Shown here one piece after another: positions 35,627-47,980 of a stretch of 64,000 nt of DNA. The notes under the pieces were generated by a model. It searched no databases, was not told the DNA's origin, and saw only the letters and a program-made list of their open reading frames with translations. A program made the position numbers and the translations under genes. Numbering within the stretch: the first letter of the stretch is position 1; every line of letters starts with the position of its first letter. The stretch comes from Setomelanomma holmii (Eukaryota; Ascomycota; Dothideomycetes; Pleosporales; Phaeosphaeriaceae): assembly GCA_010015745.1 (NCBI GenBank), contig ML978236.1:91127-155126 (forward strand), in the 5' to 3' direction.

Positions 35627-37397
35627 TCCAGCCCGAATGAACGAGGGACCTTCAGCATTCTCTCATCTTGTCTCATCACCCTCGTTCTCTGTGCATATAC
35701 CTCACTGCGCTTGAACATACCGGAACATGGTAAGGCCACCTGGGCTCATCAATTTCGTCATAAGGCGATCTGGGTGCTGATTGGCCTTGGGGCCCTGGAA
35801 GCGGTAAGTTTTACCCAATTCTCTATGATATCCCAGGACTAAGTCACAGGTTGCCTACATTGTCTTCAGACAATGGCTCTTTGCGAGAAACTTCGAGCGC
35901 GACATGAACGACGCCTTTGAACACCCGTATCCAGCTCGAGCGGAGGAATCGAGCCTCAGAGATCTAGAAATGGGCGACGAAATCCGTCAAACGGGTGCAC
36001 ATGACATATCAAACAACGAAGACAACATGCCCAAGCCTACATCAAAGAGAGCCTTCCGCTGGACTCGGGTGCACAGTCATTTCGCACTCATGGTTGGCTT
36101 TACATTCGATTCGAGCGCTTCTCAGATCAACATCTTTCCCGAAGGTCGCACGCGACTTACATTGACGGTTCCCGCGTTGCAAAAGATTACTGCTCGGGAG
36201 CCTAGCTTGATACCAGACAAGCTAAGCACTCTTCTGCATGCTGTGTGCTGTCTGATCATATAAGTGGCCTGGTGGGACAAACCGCACGAGATCGAGGAGC
36301 CCTTCACTATCAGCACCTCGGAAGACTGCGCTAGCAAGATCTCCGCCTGGTTAGTAATGACGAGCGCTCTTGGCACATTTCGAAACGCTTGTTCTGGATT
36401 CGATGAAGTGCCTTCATTGGGAACCAAGTGCCGCCTCATCTACGAGGATGACTTGCGTGTCGAAATCGTCAAGAGCGAGCCCTATCTCCCCTTCTCAGAA
36501 TCCATATTCGATGAGTTTCATTACCACCTTGAGCGTCGCCGTCGACCAGAATTCATATTCATTTACTTGAAAAATCAGCAGAGCAAGATCACACGTAATG
36601 AGCCGGTGTCATTAAAAGTGTACATGGGCCAGGTGATGCACGGGTTTCGTATCGTGCCAACTGGAAGATTTTCGCGCGAGCAGCTTGATTGGTATGTCAG
36701 GCTATCTCTGCACTATCTTGAATGTCTTCGACTCGCCAATAGTTTGCGCAGAGAGCAGATTGTCGGGCAGCAGTGGTACATGCGAAGAAGTGGATTGGTC
36801 GTGCGCACTTCCAAATCCACAATGCCCAACCACAAATTAGGGAGATTTAAAGGATCCAACCTGCTCACACAGCGTTCCAAACGTCAAACCCTTGTCGTAT
36901 TTGCGACAGGCTTGATGTTCGCAGGGAGTGTCTACGGTGGCCTCCATCTCATTGCATGGGATGGGCCATTTGCCACCGAAATGGAACGCTGGATTTGGCG
37001 AGCATCCTGCATCGTCCTTGCCAGCGTACTACCGATGCTCATTACTGCATTTACGGCTTACATCTCTGCACTACTGATCTGGCACAGTTGTTCAGGCCAT
37101 TATGGGAACAAACACTGGTACGATCCAGGTTGGAGGTGGAGACAGTTGGTTGAATACATCTATTGGATGCAACACGGCTCTTTCGCTATGAGACATGTCA
37201 TAATTGCCTCGCGAAAGACATGCAAGTTCATCGCAAAGGCTGTGCCACTATCCCTCATCGGCATCTATATTCTTCTTTACCTCGGAGCTCGGGTCTACCT
37301 CATAGTAGAGTGCTTCATCAATCTCGCTCATCTACCACGCGAAGTGTACAAAGAGCCGGAATGGAGTCGATACATCCCGCATCTTGGGTCCGGATGA
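35627..37397 (+). pseudogene. Broken multi-pass membrane protein gene (membrane copy 1)
   Basis: A fungal family of uncharacterised membrane proteins. The recognisable start is SSPNERGTFSILSSCLITLV, followed by a 46-nt intron (35804-35849) and VAYIVFRQWLFARNFERDM. After LTVPALQKITAREPSLIPDK the text jumps to LSTLLHAVCCLII, then meets a TAA (36261-36263) before VAWWDKPHEIEEPF. Relative to copy 2 about 45 codons are missing at that jump. The rest reads cleanly to 37397, with hydrophobic segments (LVVFATGLMFAGSVYGGLHL, VPLSLIGIYILLYLGARVYL). The stop replaces a Tyr present in copy 2, so it needs a transversion. The part after the stop encodes 377 clean residues, so a truncated product is conceivable. 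No 5' exon with a start codon was found. Confidence 0.75.
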
Positions 37398-37559
37398 GAG
37401 TAGATATGAAAATTCGCATCGCACATGGCAGATGAAGTGCTACTCTAAGCTTATGTATCCTTCTAGAGATGTATAGCATTCGAACTCAGCGCTAGCAAGG
37501 TCTTTCAACAAGTCCCAAGAGAACGCCGCTCGGCCACCTCAATCAACCATGGAGGCCTA

Positions 37560-38623
37560 TCAACCCTCATATAAAGCCGCCATTCGCATCTGCACATACC
37601 CCCACGCCGTCACACTCTCATACTTCTTGGGATTCCCGTCCTCATCCCAACACCTCGGCAACGCCTCAATGACCGTATCCGGGTTCGCCGTTGCAAAGAA
37701 CGGAATCGAGTATCTATCCGGCACCAGCACATCAGCCTTCCCTTCATTCTGCGCCCGTGGCAGCCCAACGCGATGCACCGTACTCTTCCACCGATCATTC
37801 GACCAGCGTGCTAGCAGATCGCCTACATTAACCAACACCGTCCCTTCCACCGGATCAACTTTCCTGAACACGTCCGGCGTGTGCGGATCCTCAATCTCCA
37901 GCCCCGCAATACCGTCTTGAAACAGCAACGTCAACGTGCCAAAATCCGAATGCGCATTAATCCTACTCCTCCTACCCTGCTTCAATTCCGCCGCGTCAAT
38001 GGCGGGATAGTGCAGCAATCTAAGCTGAAACAACGACTCCGAGTGCGTGGGACTTAGGCCTGGCGATGGGACGGCTAGTGCTATGCTGAGTGTGTCGAGG
38101 ATGCGATGTACAAACTCTGCACAAGCGGCGAAATACCGTTCCATGAACCCTCGAAAGCCGGAAAGGACATTCTCGGGAGGCCAGATGTTAGGTTGCGCCG
38201 AGTCGTTGACGTTTCCGGATTCGAAACTCTCTTTGAAATCCGGAATCTCACGTAACTTGTTCAATTCATTCGCGTCGTATTCGTGCTGCGAGACCTTTTC
38301 GAGTCCGGGCGCGGAGTACCCGCGGTGATGAGCGCCGCCGGGGGGATGGGGTGCGAGGAGTTTTGTGGAGAGGGGGAGGGCGAAGAATTTTTTGGACTGG
38401 GTGGAGTATGTTAGTGGTGTGGTTGAGCGAGGATGGAGGCACGTGTGTAGGTACGTACCCAGGAGAAGCATTCTTCAACCATGTCGAGTGGGACGCCGTG
38501 GTTCTTGAGGTACACAAATCCGACGTTACGGAATGCTTCGTCGATTTGCTTCGCGACATGCTCTTTCTCGTCTTGTATGCCGCTGGAGGCCTGGGAGAAG
38601 TCAACGATTGGAATCTCTGCCAT
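37560..38623 (-). CDS. 2-oxoglutarate/Fe(II)-dependent dioxygenase (isopenicillin N synthase-like family)
   Basis: Exons 38459-38623 and 37560-38396, split by a 62-nt intron (donor GTACGT, acceptor CAG), give 333 residues. The N-terminal DIOX_N part is IPIVDFSQASSG with FVYLKNHGVP. The Fe(II) triad is visible: His and Asp in INAHSDFGTLTLL and the distal His in STVHRVGLP. The 2-oxoglutarate-binding Arg-x-Ser motif is RYSIPFF. Such enzymes hydroxylate or desaturate small molecules in the cytosol; the substrate cannot be deduced. It lies close to the end of the membrane-protein relic but is itself intact. Confidence 0.94.
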
Positions 38624-39102
38624 GTTCCCTCTGATCGATCTTCTGATGGCTTTGGGGGCAGTGTATTATGGTTGCAGAAAAGCGAGGAGACTTGTTAGAG
38701 TAAATTGGGAAGGAGTTGCTTATACGTGCAAGTGCGATATGAAAGTCAAGTTGTGCTTACTTGCATATCGTAACACATCGATATCGACCAATCAACGAGC
38801 TATCGATAAGCCGTCGTGAACTGCGATCAGCGGCTGATGTAGATCTTCCGAAGTCGATCTGCTTTGAGGCTAACAATTCGACCAATCAAGATATGCAGGC
38901 ATTTCTACATTACTAATGCTACTCACCAAGATTCTGAGCATCTCTGCGTTTGACCTCAGTACCACTGTATTGAGAAAAGCCCATGCCCGTGCTATGCATA
39001 CCAAATGTTGAGACCAAGCCACCTCAAGCCAAACAATGCCTGCTGACCACAAAACACGAGTAAAGCTCGCACTCGTCGAACAATCCATCCGTCCACTACT
39101 TC
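38624..39102. other. Intergenic region upstream of the dioxygenase
   Basis: Contains the dioxygenase promoter and the 3' UTR of the exportin gene. Nothing else recognised. Confidence 0.45.
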
Positions 39103-42100
39103 TCATGTCTCATTGAACATATCCGCCATGCCTTGTAGTCCTGGACTCGTTCCCCTCACAATTTGCGCCGGCTGGTCCACGCTCATATACTGCTCCTGGA
39201 ATGCGGTCTTCTTTTTCGGGGCAGCACGCTGAATCTTGCCTTGTTCATGGATGCTCACACCTTTGATGCTGCTCAGTAAGTCTAGTACTATTGATCGCTG
39301 CATGCGATCGTCCTGTCTGTTAGCACCTCGCAGCTTCGTGAGACGTCTGTCAACGCGGTACTGGTCACCCATTCCTGGCAAGGAAAGGATGATGGAGCGC
39401 GGTATGTCTTCGTCGAGGTGTATAATGCCGGCGATGAGGGAGGCAAGGTCTTTCTGGCAGTCCACAAAATAGGGCTCGTGGAGGGATGTGATAGCGGATT
39501 TGAGGATATCGTTGCAATAGTAGTCCCGGATTGGGGACTTTTCCTTGAAGCGAAGGAGCAACGTGCGGAGGACTCGGACGATGGTCACTACTGAGCGAGT
39601 GTCGCGAACACGTATGGTGGAATTGCAGAAGAGCAAGATGGGCTCGAGTACGGAGGGTGTGGCAAGTATAAAGTCGCACATCGGCGGGCTGTTCGGATCG
39701 CGGCGAGTTTCGACATCTTGACGAGTATATTCTGACATCATATCAGTCAAAGTTTTCTTCAAAAAACGTGTACCAGAGTCGTGATGGATGAGCATGATCA
39801 AGTCCAGTCATACTCCAAACGCCGCGTTAGGTTTATAGCAGGAAGGAACGTTTCAAACTGACCCTGTCTTGAGTCAAGTAGGACAGCGACAAGAGAAACA
39901 GACGAGTATGTGAGCTGGCGAAGGATGCTCTCCGTCTTCATCTCATCGGTCAGATTGTCATTGTCGCCTGACTCCGCCACTTGCCGCGCAACCTCATTCC
40001 ATTCGGCCGATATCTTCCTGTCGAGCTCCCTGAATAGTCCTTGTATCATCGGTGGAAGGAAATGTGGCCGAAGCTGCGGCGGGCAGCCTTCGATGAGGTG
40101 TGTCGAAACCGTAAGCAAGACTGAAAGATGGTGCGCGGTCAACGCATGAGCATGACCAAAGAGCGCTTCACTGAGAGGGCCAGGTAGATCTGGTATGCCA
40201 TAGAAGAAATCGCGGAATCGCGTCAGCGAGTACAAAATATAGTACGAGCTCTCGCGGATCTGTCGGACTGTGCCTCGTACTGTCGAAGCAAAGCCTTCAA
40301 AGGTGGATTTGGACCCGCTGACTCGCGCAAAGAAGTCGTCCCGGCTCTCCGTAGAGATGCCAGCCTGCCAAAAGCGATCTGTCAGAACTCGTCGGATGAC
40401 TTGCTGTAGCTCAGGAGGGAGGTGCGACCAATTGCTTTCGATATCGTTGAATGCTTGTGCATGGCTGACAAGCTGCAAGAGATTGGGCAGCATGATAGGT
40501 ATTGCTTCTGCCCACAGTATGGCGGCGCTTTCGTACGCGGGCGTTCCATCCCGGAGCTTTTCTGTGGACGCTGCGAGCAGCGTCTTGGTAAGTCGCAATG
40601 GGAGATGCTGCGACCGATCTAGTATCGAGGCCTGTAGCGCCTGGCCATCGGTACCCAGTGGCTGATTCGACCAATCATGGACGCCTCGGAAATTATTTGC
40701 GGAAAGGAAGTCTGGCAGTTGGCCCATTCCTAGAATGCCACAAAAGGACTGAAAGTTTGATATAGCTGTAGCGAACTCGTCGTTCTGCCATGCGTCTTTG
40801 ACTTTGTTCAGCATAAGACGCATTCTCGCTTCTTGAGTATCACGGTCCAAGACCGTACAACGGTGTATGATAATGAAAAGAAATGCCGAATATGCCATGC
40901 GCTGACGCTCATCGGTCGTGGGATCGTTGATCATCTCATTGATCTTGCTCTCTAGTTGCTCGTACACGTTCATGAATTCATCGGCAAACTTCATCGCGAG
41001 CTTCTGCATTTCGAGGCTACATATCCGCTCAAGATCTTTCACCGCGTCCGAGTACTGTGGGTAAGCGGCATCATCCGCCAACCGAATGGTAAGCATGTAC
41101 TCGAGGAAGGCAAGAGCAAATGCAGGTCGATCGCCGAGAGCCTTCGTTGAAAGTGTCGACATGAGTGAGATGATCTTTCTGGCAATTTCTGGATCATCGA
41201 AGCGCGCTTGGAGCAGCTGTCTGCACCACTGCTCGAAGGAGTTCTCGAGGATATTGCGCTTCCGTTCGTCTTCCTGCATGTTCTCACCCTGTATTGACAG
41301 CCATTTCAGGTAACCTTTGAGGGAGGCGTCAATGACTGTGACCTGAGCATCGACTTTCAGGACACTTTGAGAATTTTTGGCGAAGTTTTGCGGCTGGAAC
41401 TGGGGCTGGTCGTGGTATAGGTTCGTGAGGATGTTTGTCGCTTGGCCCAAAATGTGCTCCATAGCCTCGACCGGCTTCCATCGTACGAGCGTTTCAATCA
41501 TGTCTGCACAAAAGCGTCGGTAGTTGCCAAGGAAGGCGTGTCGTTCGGGCACCGTATCAATATCTTCGTTAAGAAATTGCAGGGTGATATCGTTTGTGTC
41601 TTCGGGCAAGTTCTCGTATCTTATGAGCCTTGAGCACGAGGTCTCCAGCAAGCCGGCGATCATGGACCGTATGGTGTCATTCTCTCTGACAATGGGCGAT
41701 CGTAAGAGCTTGGTCCAGCAATGTAGGACTGGGATTGAAACAACAAGGCTGGGGTTGCGCATGATGTCGTAGAGAAAGCCAAGGATGCCAGCAATGTCGC
41801 TACCGTCGGGGATGGCGCGCGGCTTCGACTCAATGAAAAGGCCTAGACTGTTGCCCAACTGCACACGTCAATTGAAGTCCACAATGCACTCAAAGCCAGA
41901 CGGTAGAACACATACCTCTGATATTTTCTTGCATAAAGTATACTTCTGATCGTCCAAATCATTGACATCGAGCCCTGCTATGGTCCAGTTGTACACTTCG
42001 CGCAAGAGGGAAACGCTTCCAGGAGTGAACATGGGACAGACCAGCTCGACAAAGTCATCGTCATGCAGGTGGTGGCGTGTATAGGCCGCCTGAAGCACAT

Positions 42101-43064
42101 CGACCGCGGCCTTCAATTGGTCAGTCAAGATGCACCTCGTGTGAATGTATATACTGACTAGCTGCAGTTCAACAACGGGTACGGCAAGCGCTTTGCATAG
42201 TGTCTCAATGACCTGCGTCGCTGCAATAGCCTTCGGTATTATCCACGGCATTGCCGCTCGCAGGGCATTCATCGTCTTGACGGCGCATGTTCGGACCGAC
42301 TCTTGGTTTTGGTAGTCTTGCTCCAAACACCAGTTCAGATTGTCGCAAAGCCTCTTGAGCCAACCCTCGTCTCCGCATCGAACATCCAGGCTCTTGTCTC
42401 GCGTGGGCAGGTGCTTGTGCAAGACGGCGGTAGGCGTGAAGATCTCAACGCATGCGCGACCCAATTCGCTGCCTCGGAGGCCCGCAGTCGCATCTTCGCG
42501 ATTGAAAACTTCTTCGGACAGTGTTTCTAGGACATACAGGACTACAGCTTGGTGATGCAGGGAATTTGTCCATAGCGAAACGAGCTGCTCATCCATGTCT
42601 AGCCACTCGGCACCCCAGCTTCTCTTCGCGATTTCTGTCCATAACTGTGCAACCTTGTTCCGTATATACACCGGGTCGTTGTCCACAATGTTTCTTGCCA
42701 GCTCAATCACGTAGCCTCGCAGCGCAGTGCCCTGGTCCTCGGTAAAATCTTCCCAATTATATTTGATCGAGTATTCCAACATGGTAAGGCCATAGTGGCG
42801 CAACTGTGCTGGTTGTGACCGGTCGTTGGCGAGGGTGTAGCCTTGCTGCGGTGCATCTGGGTGCCTTTTCGCTTGCTCGAGGTACTCGGTGGCTTGACGA
42901 CGTGTCTCGTTGCTCGACTGGGGCGCATAGATGGCCTGCAATGCTTCGAGGACCTGGGAGAGGTCATTTTGCGCGTTGCCGTTGCCGTTGCCATGGTGGT
43001 GTTGGGCGCCGCCGCCATTTGTGAGGGCTGTTTGCGGGGCTTGATCGGCCCCAGCATCCATCAT
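39103..43064 (-). CDS. Exportin-5/Msn5-type karyopherin
   Basis: Nuclear export receptor of the importin-beta family; Msn5/exportin-5 carries phosphoproteins and some RNAs out of the nucleus with Ran-GTP. Exons 41916-43064, 39863-41858 and 39731 down to 39103 give 1257 residues with consistent phases, the expected size. The N-terminal part has a His/Asn/Gly-rich leader, then LEALQAIYAPQSSNETRRQA and the exportin-1-like block YVRNKVAQ-type sequence (VYIRNKVAQLWTEIAKRSWG). HEAT-like helices fill the remainder. Intron 2 is 131 nt (39732-39862): only donor GTCAGT with acceptor TCAG near 39732 joins LLDSRQ to EYTRQDVETRR in frame and avoids a stop. The start is at the first of two adjacent ATGs. 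Confidence 0.93.
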
Positions 43065-43650
43065 GGAGGCGGCCTAGATGAGCCGAGGCTTTCGAGAGCC
43101 TGCAGGTCAGTAGAAGGCGTGCGCGTCAGGATGCTAAGTGGCAAACTGTTTGTGGGTGATGTCGTCTCAGGTTGTGTTGGGGGGCGCTGCGGGGATTGCG
43201 AGAAGTGTGAGAGCGGTGGACAGAGTTGGCGCGCGAACCAAAGGTCGGTGAAGAGCACAGGCGTAGATTGCTTGACTTCAGCTGGCACGGTTTTCCGCAC
43301 CGGTGTCTAAGACGTGTATGACTGCGAACAAAATGGTGAGCATAAGTCTACGCGCCAGGCACCCAGCGCGTCTTGATGCGAACGCGGTGTCACCTGGCCT
43401 GAAGATCGCCACTTCCAGTGGAATGGTAAAGATGTGCAACTATATACATGGTAGATTGTCGGTTGGTGCGCAAGACACCCAACATGCAAGGAGCCCAATA
43501 ACATGAAGACAATTTCCACGATGCAAGCAAATGACATGCATGTCGCCTAAATCGCTAAACCGGGAGCATCGCGTGACGAAAAGGCCACGATGATGTCATC
43601 CCGCGTCCAATCTACGCCTCAACACCAAGCCAGCATCGCGAACATAACCC
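43065..43650. other. Intergenic region upstream of the exportin gene
   Basis: Exportin promoter and 3' UTR of the GH5_12 gene. No feature recognised. Confidence 0.45.
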
Positions 43651-46063
43651 TTACATGACTGTACAATTCTGCTTCTGGCACTGCCGCAGATACCCTTCGT
43701 CTTCATCTGTACCAATCGCGCTTCCGGGCTTCCGCACGACTCCCTTTACTGCCATGGTTTGATCGCCCTCAGCGTGCCACCATCTTAGGGTTTGCTGCAG
43801 TGCGCCAGTTGACTCTTCCGAGCTTATCGTCCATTTGCCGCCGCTGACTTCAACGCTCGTCTGTCCCGATGGGAAGTGAAATTCTGGGAGGTACACGGTT
43901 GTTGGTGCATCTTCTGATGTTGAGCTCGGCGCTGTGAGCGTAAGCTTGAAAAGGCAGTTTTTGAGATCAAAGACGTATGACAAGATGTCACCGTGAACTG
44001 CGACCGGCGCTGGACGGATGAATGCTTCAGCTGCCCGCAGCCCGCGTACATCCCCGTCTATTCTTTTTGTATTCATGCGCTCCTCCGTTACTGTCTTCTT
44101 CAGATTCGATGGTGTAACACTGAGTGTGTCCGTCGAATGTGCTCTTGAAAAGGATGGCGAGTCCATATCTAGCGAAGCCCGGGAGTCTGCCGGCGAAAAG
44201 GGCCCTGCTGGAACAGCCTTATCATCAAGCGAGAAAATGGAGAGATCTTCGCCGTTCCAGTTGTCTCCCCAATAGTGGTTGTTCTGATTATGATTAGCAT
44301 CGTGCATCAAGCGTTAGGATACCACCATGACGTACCGTCGCGACATAAGTCCACAAGGTGAAGCCGTTGGCCTTGCTTTCCTCGAGCGCAAAGTGATTGG
44401 CGTCGAGCGCAGCGATTTGACTGCTGTAGTTGCCCGTCTTATATGCATACTTGTCGTCCATATCGTATGGGATACCTATTTCTGTGAAGACGCAGGGATG
44501 CACGCCTGTGTATTCAATTCCCTCTTCTCGTATTGCCTTCAGTTGACCAGCAAAGCAGTTTCGAATCGCAGTCTCGCCAATCTTGATAGCAAAGGCTGGT
44601 GTCAGGTACTTTCCTCGCAAGACCCCAAACACATCAATGTTCCAGACTCGGTTCCTTGTTATGTCAGCGCACTTTCCCCACGCACACGGAAGCGACTTAC
44701 CACTTCTTTGTCAACAATGTGATACCATCATAGAAATGTGGGGAGAAAATCATGTTTGGGTCGTCGTCCTCTGTGCCCTTTACGCTTGGCGGTATCTCTA
44801 ATACTGGTGGCTGGAAAAACATGAACGAATCCGGAAATATCGACTTGACCATCTTGCTGTACTTCCGATAATGCGGTAGCCAATAATGGTTCGTATAGTA
44901 TTCGTAGTCGATTGTTGCTCCATTCTTAGGGTCTTTCCCGAAATGGTCCTTCTTGAGAACAGTGTCGGTCGTCGGATCCCATACGCCATGCTGCGCCCAT
45001 AAGCACTCGCCCAGTCGCCACCCAGGATCGCGCTTCCAGCCGTATTTCGTATCATCGTGGTCGGACGAAAGCCACGCGCTCTTGCCTTTGGGGTCAATCA
45101 AAACTGATCCGGACTTGTATGGTCCCATGCCGCCGAAGTCCCATGTCTCGATCTCGCAAGCCCTACCCGATCCAGTCAGTATCGCTTGCCAAGCCGTGGG
45201 CGTGGTCCCTTTCTTCAATTGCTGCTCTTTCGGTGTCAAGGTGATATCCTGGTAACTAATCAGGCCGCGATTGGGCTCGTTCATGCTCTCCCATCCGACG
45301 ACTGGGTCGTACTCCAGGTCACCCGCCTCGTGTATACGCTTCGCCAGATGTCCGCATGCCGCGATGTAGTGGCCCTGCAGGTAGTCTTGAATATTCTTGC
45401 CGTCTAGTATCGCTTTCGGCGCAAAGTCCTTGCCCCCAAAGAACAGCGTGAACATGACCTGGCAAACCAAACGCGTGTAGTTTGTCGCCCAAATCATCTT
45501 GGGATATGCGGCGGGATCTGAGTAGGTGTTCTGGACGAGGGCGGCTTCTGTGACTGCGAATGATTCTGGATCAAGACCGCAGGCGTACAAAGTCCACATG
45601 GGCGCACCGGAACCACCGGAGAATCGCGACCACTAGCATATATCAGAAAGGTGCAATGCAGAGAGTAGGGCCTACGTACGACATCCTGATGCGGGTCCAT
45701 GAATATGTAGAAGCCATACTCTTTCGCTTTCCGCAGAATGCTAACCGTGTGGCCTATCCATTCCTCGTCGTACTTCCCAGGCCCAGCATGTTCTATTGCT
45801 TCCCATGTGAAGATGTAGCGAATGGTGTTGTATCCCCAACTCCGTAACCGCGAGAAGTGTGTCGCGGCATCGTCTAGTGAGAAGGGGCGATTCACGAATG
45901 AGACATTGTCGCCATCGAAGAAGTTCTCCGGAACGTGCGATGGAATGTCGGGTTCCGCAGGGTACTTTGCATCGGCAGCTACGTTGATTCCGTGGAGGAT
46001 GACCTCGCGGTTCTGGGCATCGCGAAAGGTGCGTCCGTCTATGCGCAGTCTCATGGGTGACAT
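43651..46063 (-). CDS. GH5 subfamily 12 glycosidase (sterylglucosidase/glucocerebrosidase type)
   Basis: Exons 45680-46063, 44701-45632, 44336-44654 and 43651-44283 give 755 residues with phases 0, 2 and 0. The retaining GH5 active site is visible: acid/base Glu in VGWESMNEPNRG and nucleophile Glu in PCVFTEIGIPYD. Other conserved strands are ILHGINVAADAKYP, FYIFMDPHQDVWSRFSGG and IFSPHFYDGITLL. The C-terminal region (from about 545) is a beta-rich domain found in this subfamily. Characterised fungal GH5_12 enzymes hydrolyse ergosteryl glucoside or glucosylceramide; the precise substrate here is inferred. There is no signal peptide, in keeping with a cytosolic or vacuolar role. It is divergent from the P58IPK-type gene. 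Confidence 0.93.
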
Positions 46064-46408
46064 GGTTTGGTGGGGAGAGATAGGAGAGTCGAGGTAGACA
46101 GTCGAGGTAGACAGCCACGCGGCAAGCGTCTGGCGTCGTCCCCATATATTGGTGGTAGTTCCTGGGCGTCGGACGTCATGCACCTCTACCCGCACAATCC
46201 CTGCCGCTTTTAGCGGGTAACCTAGCCGCTTCCCGTATGGCACGGACTGCGGCGATGTGAAAGGACAACTTACAACTTCATTCGCGAATGCCACATATAA
46301 GCCCGCCCGCCACGCTGCAATGACTTAGCGGGACACCTCTCTACTATTGCCTGATCCGGTCGCCCAACCCACCTACAGTCGCTCATTCTACCGTGGCCAC
46401 ACTCTACC
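46064..46408. promoter_or_regulatory. Bidirectional promoter between GH5_12 and P58IPK-type genes
   Basis: 345 bp separate two outward-facing start codons. Near 46087-46112 a 13-bp unit (TCGAGGTAGACAG) occurs twice in tandem, in the 5' UTR side of the GH5_12 gene. An open frame continues upstream of the GH5_12 start but has no similarity to the family. Confidence 0.5.
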
Positions 46409-47980
46409 ATGATCATGCGGCTATCCTCTCTCGCCCTTGGGCTGCTCTCCGCTGCGCCCCTCGCAAGCGCACTCTCTCCCTCTGACATCCCCGCCGATAC
46501 GCCCGTGTCGCAGCTTATCAAGGACGCCAGTGTCAAGCTTGCCACGGGCAATGCTCAAGATGCGCTCACATACTTTGACGTGGCCATTGCTCGCGACCCC
46601 AAGAACTACCTCACCTTCTTCAAGCGCGGCGCAGCTTACCTCTCGCTTGGCCGTGCAACACAGGCGCAGCACGACTTTGACAAGGTCCTCGAATTGAGAC
46701 CAGGATTTGAGGGAGCTCTGGTGCAGAGGGCCAAGATAAGAGCGCGAAAGGCCGACTGGGTGGCGGCGCGCAAGGACTACGAGGCAGCGGGGAAGGCTGA
46801 CGACATTGCACAGCTGGAAGAGGCACAAGGGGCAGCGATACTAGCGCAAGAGGCGGCGGACAAAGGCGACTGGGAGGCATGTGTTACTAATGCGGGCACA
46901 GCTATCATGGTGGCAGGCGCAGCATACGACATCCGCAAGACTAGGGCGCGGTGTCGCTTTGAGAAGGGTGAGGTCATTGAGGGCATCAGCGACCTGCAGC
47001 ACCTTCTCCAGATCAACACTGGCGACACCGAGCCACATCTCCAGAGCTCGGCCATGGCCTTCTATTCTCTGGGTGAAACCGAGAAAGGTCTCAAGCACAT
47101 TGCGCAATGTCTCCAGTCAGACCCAGATTCGAAGGCTTGCATGAAACTACGGCGGAGGGAGAAGAATCTGGAGAAGGACTTGAAGAAGGTCAGGACTTAC
47201 TTCGAGAAACGACAATTCGCCACGGCATCAAAACTCCTGATCGACCGCGGCGAAGAGGACCCTGGTCTACTAAAAGAGGTCAAGCAAGACTTCCAGGACT
47301 ACATTGACCAAGGTTACATCTACAAGAACTCCCCACAAGGCCTGTACAAGACCCTGGTTGAAATGACCTGCGAAGCCTACGTCGAGATGGGCAACATGAA
47401 GAAAGGCACACCATACTGCACCGAAGCACTCCAACTCAACCCCGAATCCCTCTACGGTGTGATCCACAAGGCCCAAACTCAACTTGACGCCGACGACTTC
47501 GAAGACGCCGTACGCACCCTCGAGCACGCCAAAGAGCACCACCAACAACACCAAAAGATCCACGATCTCCTCAACAAAGCCCTGACCCTGCTCAAACGCT
47601 CCAAAACAAAAGACTACTACAAAGTCCTCGGCGTCTCGCGCGACGCAGACGAGCGCGAAATCAAGCGCGCCTACCGCAAATTGTCAAAGACATACCATCC
47701 TGACAAAGCAAGCTCGCAGAACATGACGCCCGAAGACGCGCAGAAGAAAATGGCGAGCATTAATGAGGCGTATGAGGTCTTGTCAGATTCGGAATTGAAA
47801 GAGCGCTTTGATCGCGGGGATGATCCGAATAGCCAAGAGGGACAGCAGGGGAATGCGTTCCAGGGAAGTCCGTTTGGTGGGCAGCAGTTTATGTTTAGGC
47901 AAGGTGGTGGCGGTGGGAGCTTTAAGTTTCAAGGTGGAGGCGGTGGGTTCCAGGGATTCCCTGGTGGGTTCGGCTTTTAA
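46409..47980 (+). CDS. ER-lumen TPR and J-domain co-chaperone (DNAJC3/P58IPK type)
   Basis: A 523-residue single-exon protein. The N-terminal signal peptide (MIMRLSSLALGLLSAAPLAS) directs it to the ER. About nine TPR-like helical pairs follow, for example ASVKLATGNAQDALTYFDVA and NYLTFFKRGAAYLSLGRATQ. The C-terminal J domain (about 400-470) reads KDYYKVLGVSRDADEREIKR, with HPD in TYHPDKAS and MASINEAYEVLSDSELKERF. The end is a Gly/Phe-rich tail. P58IPK proteins bind unfolded chains through the TPRs and stimulate BiP/Kar2. No HDEL-type retention signal is present. A second ATG two codons in (46415) is an alternative start. Confidence 0.95.
   Translation: MIMRLSSLALGLLSAAPLASALSPSDIPADTPVSQLIKDASVKLATGNAQDALTYFDVAIARDPKNYLTFFKRGAAYLSLGRATQAQHDFDKVLELRPGFEGALVQRAKIRARKADWVAARKDYEAAGKADDIAQLEEAQGAAILAQEAADKGDWEACVTNAGTAIMVAGAAYDIRKTRARCRFEKGEVIEGISDLQHLLQINTGDTEPHLQSSAMAFYSLGETEKGLKHIAQCLQSDPDSKACMKLRRREKNLEKDLKKVRTYFEKRQFATASKLLIDRGEEDPGLLKEVKQDFQDYIDQGYIYKNSPQGLYKTLVEMTCEAYVEMGNMKKGTPYCTEALQLNPESLYGVIHKAQTQLDADDFEDAVRTLEHAKEHHQQHQKIHDLLNKALTLLKRSKTKDYYKVLGVSRDADEREIKRAYRKLSKTYHPDKASSQNMTPEDAQKKMASINEAYEVLSDSELKERFDRGDDPNSQEGQQGNAFQGSPFGGQQFMFRQGGGGGSFKFQGGGGGFQGFPGGFGF

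Noticed and set aside
36261..36263. Stop in membrane copy 1 as a RIP product
   Set aside because: Copy 2 has a Tyr codon (TAC) here; TAC to TAA is a transversion, so this stop is excluded from the RIP argument.
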